64,000 nt of DNA from Podospora pseudoanserina (Eukaryota; Ascomycota; Sordariomycetes; Sordariales; Podosporaceae): the NCBI RefSeq assembly GCF_035222485.1, contig NC_085924.1:868001-932000 (forward strand), in the 5' to 3' direction. The translations under genes were made by a program, and so were the position numbers. Below are positions 1 to 11,117 of the stretch, piece after piece; positions within the stretch are counted from its first letter, which is position 1, and every line of letters begins with the position of its first letter. A model generated the notes under the pieces. The model was not told the DNA's origin and did not search any database. It worked only from the letters and a program-made list of their open reading frames with translations.

Positions 1-537
1 AGGGAGAGGCGCAATACCTATTTGGGAAACATCGAGACCGTTGATTGGCCAACACAATGAGACCTATGGGTCTTTCCTAGGAAGCATGGCTCGGGCTCGT
101 CGGTTTGTTCGGGTTTGGTGCCAAGGCCTACAGTCAGCTCGGCTGAGCCCAACTAGTTGCCCATGATGACTGCTTGGGGCTGGTTGGTAAGGCAAAGATC
201 TTCACAGTATCTCATATCCAGCAAAGTCATGGACTTGGCAACAAATTGTTCAGTATTGGAGCTTGTCAAGTCTTGTCTGTAAACTCCAGACTACTATCAA
301 CGCCTAGCTCCATGCAAAATGTCTATCGAATGACGAAAAGGAGACAACCGACACGGAGCAGAGAATTTTGATGCCCATGTCTCACCGGCATATACTTCAT
401 AAACCCCCCTTCTTCCCTCCCAAACCATACTGCAACGCCAAATTCTCAACGCACGAGACCCTTGTTATTTCTTAACCCGAGATAAAAACGCAAAGCCAAC
501 TTTTTGAACCCGACCATCCACCAGAACCTACCCCCAA
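1..537. other. Intergenic, no gene seen
   Basis: This is the window edge and the downstream flank of tps1, which ends at 538 on the minus strand. Only a short open frame at 174-371 is present, and it has no protein-like composition or recognisable motif. I see no RNA gene or repeat. Confidence 0.5.
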
Positions 538-2247
538 TCACTGTTGCGGCTGTTCCGTCTCCTCATCACCCGTCACAGCACAAACAGCATCGTGCACCAC
601 TTCGGCGCCGTTGTTGGCCACTTCGGCAACACCCTCAGCGGCGCTCTTAATCGCCCGTCTGGTGGTCTGCTCAGCCTGTTGCTCCTCAAAAGTTGGAATC
701 CTAGTCAACTCCGTCACGAAGCTCTGGCCCCACCAAGCGCTAGTGTACTTGAACACATATCGCTCCAGCTTGCGGTAGTTAGCCTCGCGCTGTTCGGGAC
801 TCATGGTGACGGCGTCGTGGATGGCGTTGGCCAGCTCTTCTGTGTTCCAGGGATTGACGATCAGACTTCCATTAAGACTCTGAGCCGCTCCAGTAAACTC
901 GGACAGAATCATGACTCCGTGACGCTCTCTCTGTGTGGCGATGTATTCGTATGACACCAGGTTCATGCCGTCGCGGGTGGAGCTGACCAGGCAGACATCG
1001 CTGACAGCGTAGAGTGCCGTGAGCTCATCAAACGAGACGGACTGGTGGAGGAAGTGGATGGGCATGAACTCAATCGTGCCAAACCTTCCGTTGATGCGAC
1101 CCACAAGCTCATTAACGACGGCTCGCAAGTTCTGGTATTCCTCCACATCTTGACGACTTGGCACCGCCACCTGCACCAGAACAATCTTGCCGATCCACTC
1201 GGGATGTTCGGTGAGGAACACCTCCAACGCGTGGAGTTTTTGGGGGACACCCTTGATGTAGTCAAGGCGATCCACACCAACGATGAGCTTGACGCCCTCG
1301 AACTTGCGTTTCAAGGCGGCGATACGCGCTTGAACACTCGGCTTCTTCAAGCCTTCAACAAACTTCTCGGGGTCGATGCCGATAGGGAAAGCGCCGACGG
1401 TAACGAACCTGCCATTCCAGTCAACCCCGTTAGGTGTTGTTGGAGTAGACCTGAATGTGTTAGCATGATGGCTTCATGAGAAAGCGGCGGAAAGCACTCA
1501 CAATATCCTCGAGCAACTGCTCAGGAAGTGTCTGGCATAATCGTAGGTGTGGAAGCCGATCAAGTCGCATTCCAAGATCCCGAGTAACAGTTGCTCTCTG
1601 ACCGGGAGAATGCGATAGATCTCACTGCTGGGGAATGGCGTGTGCAAGAAGAAGCCAATCTTGACATTCTTCTTGGAGTTTCCAATCTCCTCGCGCAACA
1701 TTTGCGGAAGCAGCATGAGATGGTAGTCGTGGACCCAGACCAGATCGCCGTCTTGTACGTCCTTGACCACCTCCTTGGCAAATAATCTGTTGACATCGCG
1801 GTAGGCAGCCCAAGCAGCCTCGTCGAATGTGATCTCACCGGGGTGGTAGTGGAAGAGTGGCCACAAGATCGAGTCTGGAGAAAGAAGTAGGGGTTAGCCA
1901 GTGGTGCTTGGAGCAAAGCCGCGACGCTCGAGGGGCTACTCACTCGCAAAGCCGTTGTAGTGACGGTCAGCCAGCTCATCGTCGACGAACACGGGGTAAG
2001 CGTTGTATTTCTCTTTGAGCTGTTCTCTCATGGGACCGATTTCCGCCTCGGGCACCTCCAGGCCGGGCCACCCATACCACTGGAAGCTGGTGGCCTTGGA
2101 CAAGCCGCTGAGACCAGTGACAAGACCACCTGAGGACATGGAGAAGCTGTATTGGCCATCGTCTGTTCGCTTGATGGTGATGGGAAGGCGATTCGAGATT
2201 AAGAGGAGGCGACCGGACGAGCCGTTTTCGTCAACGAGGCCGGGCAT
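538..2247 (-). CDS. tps1: Trehalose-6-phosphate synthase
   Basis: Cytosolic GT20 glycosyltransferase that makes trehalose-6-phosphate from UDP-glucose and glucose-6-phosphate, the first step of trehalose synthesis and a brake on glycolytic influx. Three exons: 1944-2247, 1502-1874 and 538-1450, joined by introns with GTGAGT donors and CAG acceptors. The phases agree and give 529 aa, the usual fungal Tps1 length. Conserved blocks are plain: LLLISNRLPIT near the N-terminus, HYNGFANSILWPLFHYHP across intron 1, VWVHDYHLMLLP, GVDRLDYIKGVPQKL, and SSTRDGMNLVSYEYI near the C-terminus. The frame stays open upstream of the chosen ATG at 2247, but homology starts just after it. There is no phosphatase domain, so this is Tps1 and not Tps2. 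The last 40 residues are an acidic, Ala/Glu-rich tail. Confidence 0.97.
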
Positions 2248-3975
2248 TGCGGGTAGCGAGCTTGGGGGTTGACAGCGCGGATTGCGAGGAACGAACGGTG
2301 AGGGGAGCGCCTGCGATGCAGCGCTCTGGGGTATGCTACGGAGGGAGGTCCTGCCTGCGCGACAGTGTCTTGAAGGATTTGTATTAGGTTGGGAGTCAGT
2401 TCCTGAAGAGAGGTGATGATAAAGAGCAACGGCTATCTTTTTGTTGCTAAGTTCTGGAATGTTTGACAGCGGCCAGCTGTGGATCGACTGTGCCTCTGGT
2501 GACGTTGTCGACTGGTGCACCTGCAAATGAAAGCTTGGAAACCGTTCGAGCTGCTAAGCACTTCAATGCGGGGCAGGCGCAGTGCAGCGAGAGAGAGACA
2601 GCCAAGGGCGGGGTAACAACTTGGAATTAGTTCAGGTCGGGTTGTCAAACAGCTCCGGGATGGGCGATGAGCTTTCCTTTATGTATATGGAAATAGCTAG
2701 CTATGTGCATGTGAAGGCCCTGAGCGGGATATATGTAGTGTAATGAGGATGCTGACTGCTATTGCGAAGAACCTGTCATCTTTCTCGATTCTCACAGCTT
2801 TCGAAGCCGTCGACGTAATTTTTTGGGCGGGATCAAGGATGCCGAGTGCGGGACAGATGGCTGGCACCCCTGCCCGCATCAGCTTCAGCTAAAACGCCAG
2901 AAACGCCACGATAAAATCCCGGCAAGTCTCCACCCTGTCCCATCACCATGTCACCGTTATCAAGAGCATCACTTGTTGAGAGGAAGGCACAATTCCCTAT
3001 ATTTGTCTCTGGATCCTGATATCTTGGCCAGGCTGCGACGCTGAAATCGCCATTTTGCACCTTCCAACCGGCCACAACCACGACAGGGATTCATCAAATG
3101 GCGCACCATACGACGATGCACCGTGGTGGCCATGCAGAGCGCACCGAGCCGAAATCTCTTGTTTGAGATGTTTTTTTTTTCTCTTTGCTCTCGCCTGCCC
3201 AGATCGTGATTTCGGACCTTCTTTCCAGCCGTGACCCGCTTGGCTCACACTTTAATTCTGAACCACTGTTCAGAAACTGGAGGCCTGACAGCAAGACGAC
3301 AGGACAGGACTCTGGAGGAATGTTCTTTGCTATTCTTCAGTCTGCACGTTCCTTCAGCAGGACCCGCTCCTGTCGTCAGCCTGGCTCAACGGCGCGCGGG
3401 CCACATGCTCCTGGGCAACAAGACAACTCAGGACACCAGCGACTGAACACCAAGAGCTGCACGACCTGAGATGTCACTTTTTTTTTGAACCTCGACTTTA
3501 GCCGTCCAAGGTTGGTCGGCTGGACTGCGGAGCAATTCCAGGCCAATCAAACGGCCACAACCCCCCCCATGTCACCTGCTGCCCGATTCTTTGTCAATCG
3601 ACCGGACCGAGACGCCCAGCAGCCTTGTTGGACCCACATCCGAAGCCACGATCGAAACGGAGTGCTGCGATCTGGAACGGTAGCTTCGGCTTGGCATCAT
3701 CCTCGATTATACAATTACATGGACGGCGACATGCCCGAGAGGGCTACCAAGTTTGCATTGATACTGCACTGTGATGCAGGCTACGGGCATTCTCTCAACA
3801 GCAAACAGCAAGTTGAAACAGACCACTGACAGTTCGGATGGTTTTAAAGCCATCAAAATCATGTGGATCTCCCGTGCAACACAGCCATGTTGTGCTGCGT
3901 GTGATGTGTCACCTCTTAGGTAAAGTATATATAACTTATAACTAAGTAAAGAGAGCTAGGTAATACTTGAAGCCA
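2248..3975. other. Intergenic: tps1 upstream region
   Basis: Upstream region of tps1 and downstream flank of the P450, 1.7 kb. It holds pyrimidine-rich patches and CCCCT/AGGGG pentamers (2867-2871 and 2301-2305) that match the fungal stress response element, but such pentamers are common by chance. Short open frames (2823-3044, 3185-3469, 3485-3829) have no protein-like features. No further gene is supported. Confidence 0.4.
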
Positions 3976-5636
3976 CTACCTCTGCACAGGCGTCAAGTAA
4001 GCATTCAGCGCCCCCTTCTCCCACAGGTTGAAAATCCGCTGCTTGCTCATCCAGTCGGCGCTGTCCTTATCCATCTTCAAGTCAAAGTTCCAAAGTACGC
4101 GGGCAAGAATCAAACGCATTTCGATGTATGCCAGGTTCCTTCCCAAGCAGTTCCGGGGACCCAAGTGGAAAGGTTGAAAGGCTTCCTTGTGATCGCTCGC
4201 GAATTCGGGGTCGCCAAGCCATCTCTCAGGGTGGAATTCGAAAGGCTTCTTGAAGTGCTCCTCGTTGTGATACATGGCCCACTGATGGACGGCCACGACC
4301 GTCTGTTCATTCAGAGTCGTCAGCTGCTAGCATATCAGAACTCGGAAAGGGATGACTTACACCACCGGGGACATAGTGTCCAGCGATGCTAGCTCCCGCT
4401 GGGGGAACAACTCTGGGCAGCCCAGTCGGAACAGGAGGATACATCCTGAGCGCTTCGTCCAGGCAGGCGAGCAGATAGGGGAGGTTGCTGACACTCATAA
4501 AGTCAATCTCGTCCTCGGACTTGAAAGCACCTCTGACCTCGGCCGTGAGTTTCTCCAACGCGTCAGGGTTCGTCATCAGCAAGAAAGTAACCCCCGAAAG
4601 AAGCGTCGCTGTCGTCTCGGAGCCACCAATAATGAGAATCGCACTGTTGGCCTGCAGTTTCTGAAGCGTAAGACCCTGTTTCCCACAAGTCAGCTCACCA
4701 CCCTCCCTGTCAACAACACGTCCAAAGGCTCAAAACTCACCCACTCATCCGCCTTCTTCAACAACCCCTCAATCAAATCACTCCTCTCCTTCCCCCCCTC
4801 CATCCGTTTCTTCAACTTCACCAACGTCATCTGATAGTGCCTCTCCCGTTCCTCCATCAAGCTCTTGGGCACCACTGCCATCAGCGCCTTGAACACCCAC
4901 GGGTAATGAACCAGGCTCTGAAAAACAACCCCCACCCTCGCCAGCTCGAAAATCGCCTTGACCCACGGGTGATACTCCCCGCCCTCCAAACACCCAAAAC
5001 TCTCCCCAAACGCCAAATCCCCGATCACATCAAAAGTAGTATAGTTATACCACGCCGCCAAATCCACCTTTTTTCCGCCGGCCGCTCTGAGCTTTCTCAT
5101 CAACAAATCAACATACTGCTTGATCAACGGCTGCTGCTCCCTCATGCTCCGATCGGAGAAACCGTGCGCCATTGTTCTTCGTAGTAGACCATGCTCCTCC
5201 CTTTTGGCGTTCACAATGTCAACCGGGAGGTCGTCCACCGGGCGGTAAAACCCGAGGTACTTTTCAAACTCTTCCGACTTGTCGGTGCGGTGGCCCATGA
5301 TGTCCTTCCAGGCCTGGGGGTTGGAGAAGGCGAGCTCGTTGGGGCCGATGCGGACGACGGGGCCGTACTTTTGGTGGAGGGGGAGGAGGTCGAAGGGGAG
5401 GGTGCCGCGACACAGGAGGCGGATGTGGCCTAGGCGGGTGGCGCGCATGAGGAGGGGGCCGGGGAAGGAGCGGAGAGGGTGGAGGAAGAGGTTGTAGAGT
5501 ATGCTGCCCAGGACGTAGAGGGCGAACTGGGAAGGGTGGTTAGTATTTGTGGCTTGTGATGGGAAAAGGTGGGATGACTTACGCCTCCTAGGAGGAGGAG
5601 GAGGGAGGGCCCTATTCCTAGGGACAGGAGGGCCAT
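3976..5636 (-). CDS. Cytochrome P450 monooxygenase
   Basis: Microsomal heme-thiolate monooxygenase. Four exons: 5583-5636, 4741-5526, 4361-4675 and 3976-4302, giving 493 aa, a normal P450 length. The first exon encodes only a hydrophobic leader of 18 residues, and a second hydrophobic stretch followed by FPGP makes the membrane anchor and proline hinge. Motifs in order: I-helix GGSETT (about 297-302), ExxR as EALR (354-357), FHPERW, and the heme loop FHLGPRNCLG with axial Cys437. Overall it resembles the fungal isotrichodermin C-15 hydroxylase / benzoate 4-monooxygenase type, but the substrate cannot be read from sequence. No backbone enzyme of secondary metabolism lies near, so a role in a biosynthetic cluster is not supported. 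A TATATA-like stretch on the minus strand lies close upstream, near 5670. Confidence 0.93.
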
Positions 5637-6301
5637 GGTTGGTTGGTGATGTTCAGTGGTGTGGTGTTGATATATGAGGGTGTGTGCTCAAGTCGCGAGT
5701 GCCGCTTGTGATGATTGCTATCATGGGATGTTCTGTCGTTCGCATCCAAAATTCCCACGCGTTTCACTGCTATTTAAACTAAAAGTGCGAAACTGACTCG
5801 TTCCCGCCTTTCCAGCAACTAAACTACTCTCTCTTCAAGCCAAAAAAAAAAAAAAAGTTGGAAGATTCACAGGTAACCAGACCAGAACTCGCATTTGCTC
5901 GGAACCGGACTCAGTGTCGCATTTTGTAGTCCACGCAACATTGTGCGAGCTTGATAAACCCCCCCTTGGCCGAGAACCTGCCCCCCTACCCCCGGACCTC
6001 GGATCTGCATTTGCCATTTTGTTCTCCTCCTTAGGTTTGTGCGGTGAGTGAGTGAACGTGTGGTTGCAATTCAGTGGTAGGCGGGTACGAGTACGATGGG
6101 AAAAAAGCAGGTGAAACCAAAGGTTCAATCTTGGGGTTGATAGGTTCATATTGGTCAGTCCAACCCCCCTGCGCGGCACATGGACTCTTACCCCGGTCTT
6201 GATCTTCATCTACACAAACTCGGCTTACGTCCAAGTATATACCTGTAGCGTATAGGTTACCATGTCAGCACTCTAGAATATATGTTCATACTAGAATTAC
6301 C
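5637..6301. other. Intergenic, promoter side of the P450
   Basis: Upstream region of the P450. It contains an A14 run at about 5841-5854 and TATA-like stretches near 5670 and 5771 on the minus strand. The open frames here are low complexity. No other gene is supported. Confidence 0.4.
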
Positions 6302-6640
6302 TTACCCACCGCCCTTCACAATCCTCCTGTCCGACCTCGACCGCTTCTCAGGGGTAACGCCGATCCGCGATCCCGCCAAGACGGAACAGAGCTTCAGAGC
6401 CCAGGTATCGAGGTCACCATCCTGGAATGGTTAGCGCTCATCGGCCGCTAACGGTTGCAAAAGCTTAGGGGGGAACGCCACTATATAGAAGCCGTTTTAG
6501 TGTACGAATTCGAGAAGGCCGGAATGACACCTTGTTCTCCTCGAGTTTGTTCAGGAAGAAGGACTCGTTTGTGCATTGGACGACCGATACTCCATCCTCA
6601 TCGGGCAGGTCATAGTAGAAGCCTTGATGTGAAAAGGTCT
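6302..6640 (-). pseudogene. Gene remnant or unrecognised two-exon gene end
   Basis: Two protein-like pieces lie in order on the minus strand. The first (about 6640 down to 6540) reads GFYYDLPDEDGVSVVQCTNE and continues to LEENK. The second, 6302-6421, starts after a CATTCCAG acceptor and reads DGDLDTWALKLCSVLAGS, ending at a stop at 6302-6304. A possible donor (GTGTCA) after LEENK is weak and no start codon with a leader is obvious upstream. I do not recognise the family. It may be the 3' end of a gene whose 5' part has decayed, or a small gene with a poor splice site. The amphipathic, charged composition is unlike the neighbouring spacer. Confidence 0.3.
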
Positions 6641-6879
6641 CACGTGAAACAAGCACAAGTCCTCATGTGCCTAAGTGGAATTAGTTGTAGAAATAGGATG
6701 GTCAATGATTAAAGTATCACCTACGTGTACGTCTACTGTAAATCTACTTATATATCCGCATCTCCTAGGCATCAAACTTCCCCCACCAAATCAACTCGCC
6801 AACCCTGCGTAGTCAATCCTCCCCAAAACTTGCCCACGATGTAAAATCGCCCCCCCTCAACACCTAGGTAATCTTCCCA

Positions 6880-8133
6880 TCAACCCATCCCCCCACCCAA
6901 CAAACCACCAGCCCAGCAATTCCCCCCCTCCACCGCTCCCTCCCTCACCCTCCCCGCCCAGCTCCTCAAATTCCTAAACGCCCTCGCCCCTTTCAAAAAC
7001 TCGTCCCGCCCCCTCATCATCTCCCACCTCCCCAACTCAGCCATGTAATACCCCAACCCCTCCACCTTTTTATCCACCCCTTCTTCCTGCTCAGCAACAA
7101 AATGCACAAACAACCTCAACACCCCACCCGCATCATAAACCCCCGAAAACGCCAACCCCTCCCCTTTTCCTTCCCCCCTTTTCCTTTCCCCCGGTGCGTA
7201 ACTCCTCAGCACAAACATCCCCCTCGCCCCATAAGCCCCATCCACCGCCACCGCAGCAACACCCCCCTTCCCCCCCCTCCCAACAACCTCGACAAAAAAG
7301 TTAGGCGCAACAGGTACCTCGTACCTCTTGGTCGCGATGACAAACTCTTCCTCCCGATCCCGAATAAGGTGTTCCAACTCTGCCGGTCGTACACCGTCGA
7401 AGCTGTACGGGGTGGGGGTTACGTCAGGGAGCGAGTTGACCGGTTTCATGGCGTTGAAGGGGATGTAGATCCTGTTTTGGGGGAAGGCGGGGACACACCC
7501 GGCGATGGTGTCCAGGACCCCATCGGGGAGGAGGCGGTCGTCTTGGGAGGGGGGGAGGGAAGATTTATGCTGGAAGGTGTCATATGCTTCTGAGGAAAAG
7601 GACGTGGTTGTGAGGGTCTGTATCGGGGTTGAGAGGTAAGTCAAAATTTTGTCAAGGTCGGACGGTGAGGGGGAGGAGGGGGAGGGGAGGTGGATTCGGT
7701 GGTCGAGGAGGTGTTGTTCTTGGAGGAGGGAGTAGATTGTGGTGGTACCAGGGCGGGGGGGCAGAGGGGAGCGGACTCGTCGGGGGGGAGGAGGAGGGCG
7801 GGTGGGTCGGAAGACGGAGGGGTGTAAGTCGCGGAGATATCGAGTTTCGATCGAGGGGAAGGTGAGTAATTGGCTTCGACTGCTGCTGGTGTGGACGCGA
7901 GCGATGGTCATGTTTCGCACCGCGCCGGGGGCTGGGAGGGAGGCTCTACGGTCGCGGTCGCGGAGGGACCAGCATAATCGTGGAAGCTGGGAGTAGTCGC
8001 TCCACAGGACGGGATAGTTTTCGTTGTTGTCGCCGATGGTGATTTTGGTGGGGCGTTGGTTGTCGTCGTCGTGGTCGTCGTCGTCGTCATCGTTTTCACG
8101 ATGCCGCTTTGATCCGTGCGGTGGTGTTGTCAT
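6880..8133 (-). CDS. DUF7924-like fungal protein of unknown function
   Basis: Single-exon frame of 417 aa. The N-terminal 30 residues are an Asp-rich acidic run coded by a GTC/GTT repeat on the plus strand (about 8060-8100), next to a basic KRHR, so a nuclear signal is possible. The middle is Pro/Ser-rich and disordered. The C-terminal half carries VAPNFFVEVVGRGGKGGVAAVA and YGARGMFVLRSY, which I associate with fungal DUF7924-type proteins. That family reads something like FFLEAKGP with a reactive-looking Glu-x-Lys, as in PD-(D/E)XK folds. Here the Lys appears replaced (EVV), so catalysis is doubtful. The coding strand is extremely purine-rich towards its 3' end. The family assignment is from memory of motif shape and is tentative. 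Confidence 0.6.
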   Translation of the reverse strand: MTTPPHGSKRHRENDDDDDDHDDDNQRPTKITIGDNNENYPVLWSDYSQLPRLCWSLRDRDRRASLPAPGAVRNMTIARVHTSSSRSQLLTFPSIETRYLRDLHPSVFRPTRPPPPPRRVRSPLPPRPGTTTIYSLLQEQHLLDHRIHLPSPSSPSPSDLDKILTYLSTPIQTLTTTSFSSEAYDTFQHKSSLPPSQDDRLLPDGVLDTIAGCVPAFPQNRIYIPFNAMKPVNSLPDVTPTPYSFDGVRPAELEHLIRDREEEFVIATKRYEVPVAPNFFVEVVGRGGKGGVAAVAVDGAYGARGMFVLRSYAPGERKRGEGKGEGLAFSGVYDAGGVLRLFVHFVAEQEEGVDKKVEGLGYYMAELGRWEMMRGRDEFLKGARAFRNLRSWAGRVREGAVEGGNCWAGGLLGGGMG

Positions 8134-8533
8134 ATTGAGTTGTAAGGTCTTGTCACTGTCGAAACTGACACGGGTAGAGACAAAAGACGGGAAAAGGCAG
8201 GGAGCGGGGAGCGGACCTGATGCGGTTTTCCACCCTTCCCATGGCCCATTTTATGGAAAAGACGGGAGCAGAGGTTGCACCTAACTGCACGCCACCGAGG
8301 AAGGAAAAGTGTCCAATGCTACACACAATCATCCGAAGCGAATCATGCCACTTCCATCCCATGGTTGGGTGTGTGACATGGTACATTTCGACTGGGCAGC
8401 AAAAGAATAACAAGGAAAATAGTTACACTGCATCTTTGGGTTAAGGTAAGGTAGGTTGACAGGTGTCATGACCTGTCATGGTGCCGCTGTGTTGCCCTTT
8501 TCCCGCCTTGAACTTGAGACATAGCACCGCTAC
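8134..8533. other. Intergenic
   Basis: Spacer between two minus-strand genes: the leader of the DUF7924-like gene and the 3' flank of the metalloprotease. I see no RNA gene, and the short frames across it have no protein character. Confidence 0.4.
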
Positions 8534-10470
8534 TTACAACCTCAACCGAATCCTCTCAAACACATTCGGCGTCAACCTCACGCAAACCCCGGCCAACCGA
8601 AACAAACACTCCTGCGGATAGTAATTATACTCCATCGCCTCCCTTCCCCTCCCAAACCCAGTCCTATCCGCATACCTCCTCACCACCCTCCCCCACCACG
8701 CCCTAACCCCCCCATCCACCACCCCCTCAATCGAGTCCCTAAACACCACCCTTGGCGTGAACAGCTCCCCCCCAACCGTCCCATCACAAACCCCATCCCT
8801 CCCCAGGTTAGTATCACCCCCATTACACTCCCTCACCAACCCCCCGTCAATCAAGTCCATCAGCCCCGCCGCGACCCTCCCCTCGCTCGTCTCCATCGTA
8901 TCCCTATCACTACCGCAGCTATACCCCCCATAATCCCAACCCCCAATCACCTGCCTGCCCAACAAACTCGCCGCGAAAGCAGTAGCCCAACCCTCGGAGA
9001 AAGCAAGCCCCTGCTCAACAGGACTACCTCCGCAGATAGTATGCGCCCCTCCCCTCCCGGGAATCCCCCCGGCAAGCGAGTACATGAAGTGATGGCCCAG
9101 CTCATGAGCAAAGTGATCCCCGCTCTGAGACCCAGCACTCCCCCAGATATCAATCTTGTTCTGTCCCGGGTAGTACCTCGACCAATCCATCGGGTACTGG
9201 ATCCCCAGTTTGGGCACATCCCAGGCCCCGACCAACCGGTCAGCCGTTTGATGGATGGTGTTAAATTCGTTCCATAACCTGACCAGTTCCGGGCCAAACG
9301 AGTGAGGGATGATGGCATCGACTGTTACTTCGTTTGTGGGGGAGATTTTGTAGGGGAGGGGGAATTCTGTGCCCCCCGTCCGGCCGAGGTGGCTTGTCCC
9401 GCCTCGGAACTGGAGTTTGGTATTGTCAAAGGCGACCGAGATCAAGACGATGAATTGGTCCGAGGGGAGGGTGATTGTTTTGGTGGCGCGGCCGGCGGGG
9501 GAGAGGGTGAGGGAGGTGAAGCCGTAGGTTTGGCGGGAGTCGTCGGTGATGTCCTGGATGTAGATCCAGACTGTGGCGCCTGACATGGGGGGGTGGGTTG
9601 CGGGGGTGGTGGAGCGGTCTTCCCAGCGGACACGGAGGGTTACTTTGTAGGTTTCCTTCTCTCGGCGAGGGGGGTTGCCGTCGATAGGGTAGGGGAGGAG
9701 AAGAGGGATGTTTGGTGGGTTGGACAAGACGGGGGTGGGTTCGTCGGGGTAGTCGGGGCAGGAGCAGGTTCGGTTGAAGTCGGAGGGGCCGGGGAGAGGG
9801 ATGGTGGGGATGGTTTGGTTACGGCGGTAGAGATCGAGGAGCCAGTTGTCCCTGTGTTGTTGCGGTGAGTAAGGGGTTTGTGAAGAAGAAAAGGGGTTGC
9901 GTACCAGTACTCTGCGGGTTCTGTGAACTGAACTGCCAGGTGTGCCTTGTCTTTCTTGTCAGGCACCACGGTGAGGTACACCAAGTCTTTCCCAATCATC
10001 CTAATGTCAAGCGTGCCATTGCTGTTTTGCTGGGGGGCCACCTCCACTGACAGCTCATAGGAGCTCCCAACAGTAGGATCCTCGAGATGGATCATTTCCT
10101 TCTGAGAAACTTCACTTGACACTACTTCCCCTGTAGCAACAACGGTAGGCTCAACATACTCAACCTGCACAGGTCTAATCCCAATCGAATAGGTGAGGTT
10201 CCTGCTGGCATAGTTCTTGCCCAATCGGGAAAAGGACAGGTCCAAGGGTAGATGAATCGATGAGCCAGTCTTGCCAGTGCCGATAAGTACCACTCTGGTG
10301 GGACGTGTAATCTTGACGCTGGCAGGTGGTTGTGCACGAACCGTAGTTTCGACGGCCTGTTCGCGTTCGGTAATGGATCCAATGACAATCCAGGCTATGA
10401 ATAGACCTAGGAGGCCAATCAAGGCCAACGAGCGCTGTTGAAACATGGTGAGCTTGGCGATGATTGCCAT
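8534..10470 (-). CDS. Membrane-anchored HEXXH metalloprotease-like protein
   Basis: Two exons, 9905-10470 and 8534-9851, joined in phase (EPAEYW then DNWLLDLY) to give 627 aa. Residues 13-32 are one hydrophobic segment after a short basic start, so a type II anchor or uncleaved signal is likely. The N-terminal half looks like a beta-rich extracellular region and the middle holds a Cys-rich TCSCPDYPDEP. Near residue 438 is HELGHHF, a zinc-binding HEXXH. A second motif, FSEGWATAF, about 33 residues later offers a third ligand Glu (about 475), the arrangement of gluzincin peptidases. I cannot name the MEROPS family. It is probably secretory-pathway or cell-surface. The ATG at 10470 is chosen because it precedes the hydrophobic segment; a second Met lies eight residues on. 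Confidence 0.75.
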
Positions 10471-11117
10471 GGAGCCTGCAGCGGTGCAACGCTGTCGGCT
10501 GCCGTTCTTATAGGTTTTCGTGTCATGCTGTCGTCGACGTTGGTAGCCGTGGTCTAGACTCTACTCTGGTTCTCTACAGCTCAGCCGCAGCAGACTTAGT
10601 TGGGCCGAAGCAGTGCGTGATAAGGAGAGGTGTCCAGTCTAGCTGTTTTGTGGTCGGTGTATGAGTGAGTCAGGCTGGTGGCAGCGAATCGAGAAGACAT
10701 ACGGTAATGGATGCCTGGAACAGGCTTAGGATATCTAGTCTTGCCACCAATGTCGTCTTCTCAAGGGCAAGTTGTTCACCCGCCTTTCGATTGCCATCAG
10801 CCCTACGCTAGCTTGTTCTGTTGAATATCGTCGGTGTTGGAACTGTGGCTGCATGATGGCTTCAGCTCGCGTATCTGATCCAATGGTTGATCCAACTAGA
10901 CTCTGGACTCACCGGTTAGCAACAGGTGCGGCACGAATTAGCTGTTTCGTCCCAATCCCACACAGTACTCATGAGAAAGGAAGATAGTGTTGAAAATTAA
11001 GTAGGTATATTGCCTGCGGTACGTGCTGGGGTGGGGTGGGGTATCCAAAAAAGCAACAATCATCCTCTCCTTCCTTTACATATCTCGTAAACTTCTTCCA
11101 ATCGAAAGCCCAGAATT
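10471..11117. other. Intergenic
   Basis: Upstream region of the metalloprotease gene and 3' flank of the next minus-strand gene. Short open frames on the plus strand (10464-10664, 10772-10987) are not protein-like. Nothing else is seen. Confidence 0.4.

Noticed and set aside
544-954. Frames opposite tps1 (and similar shadows across all genes)
   Set aside because: They overlap a highly conserved coding sequence on the other strand and lack any motif.
2867-2871. STRE as the demonstrated tps1 regulator
   Set aside because: A five-base CCCCT motif occurs by chance about twice per kb over both strands; position alone is not evidence.
3485-3829. Open frame of 114 codons
   Set aside because: No motif, no homology, and no leader; the amino-acid use looks like random translation of a spacer.
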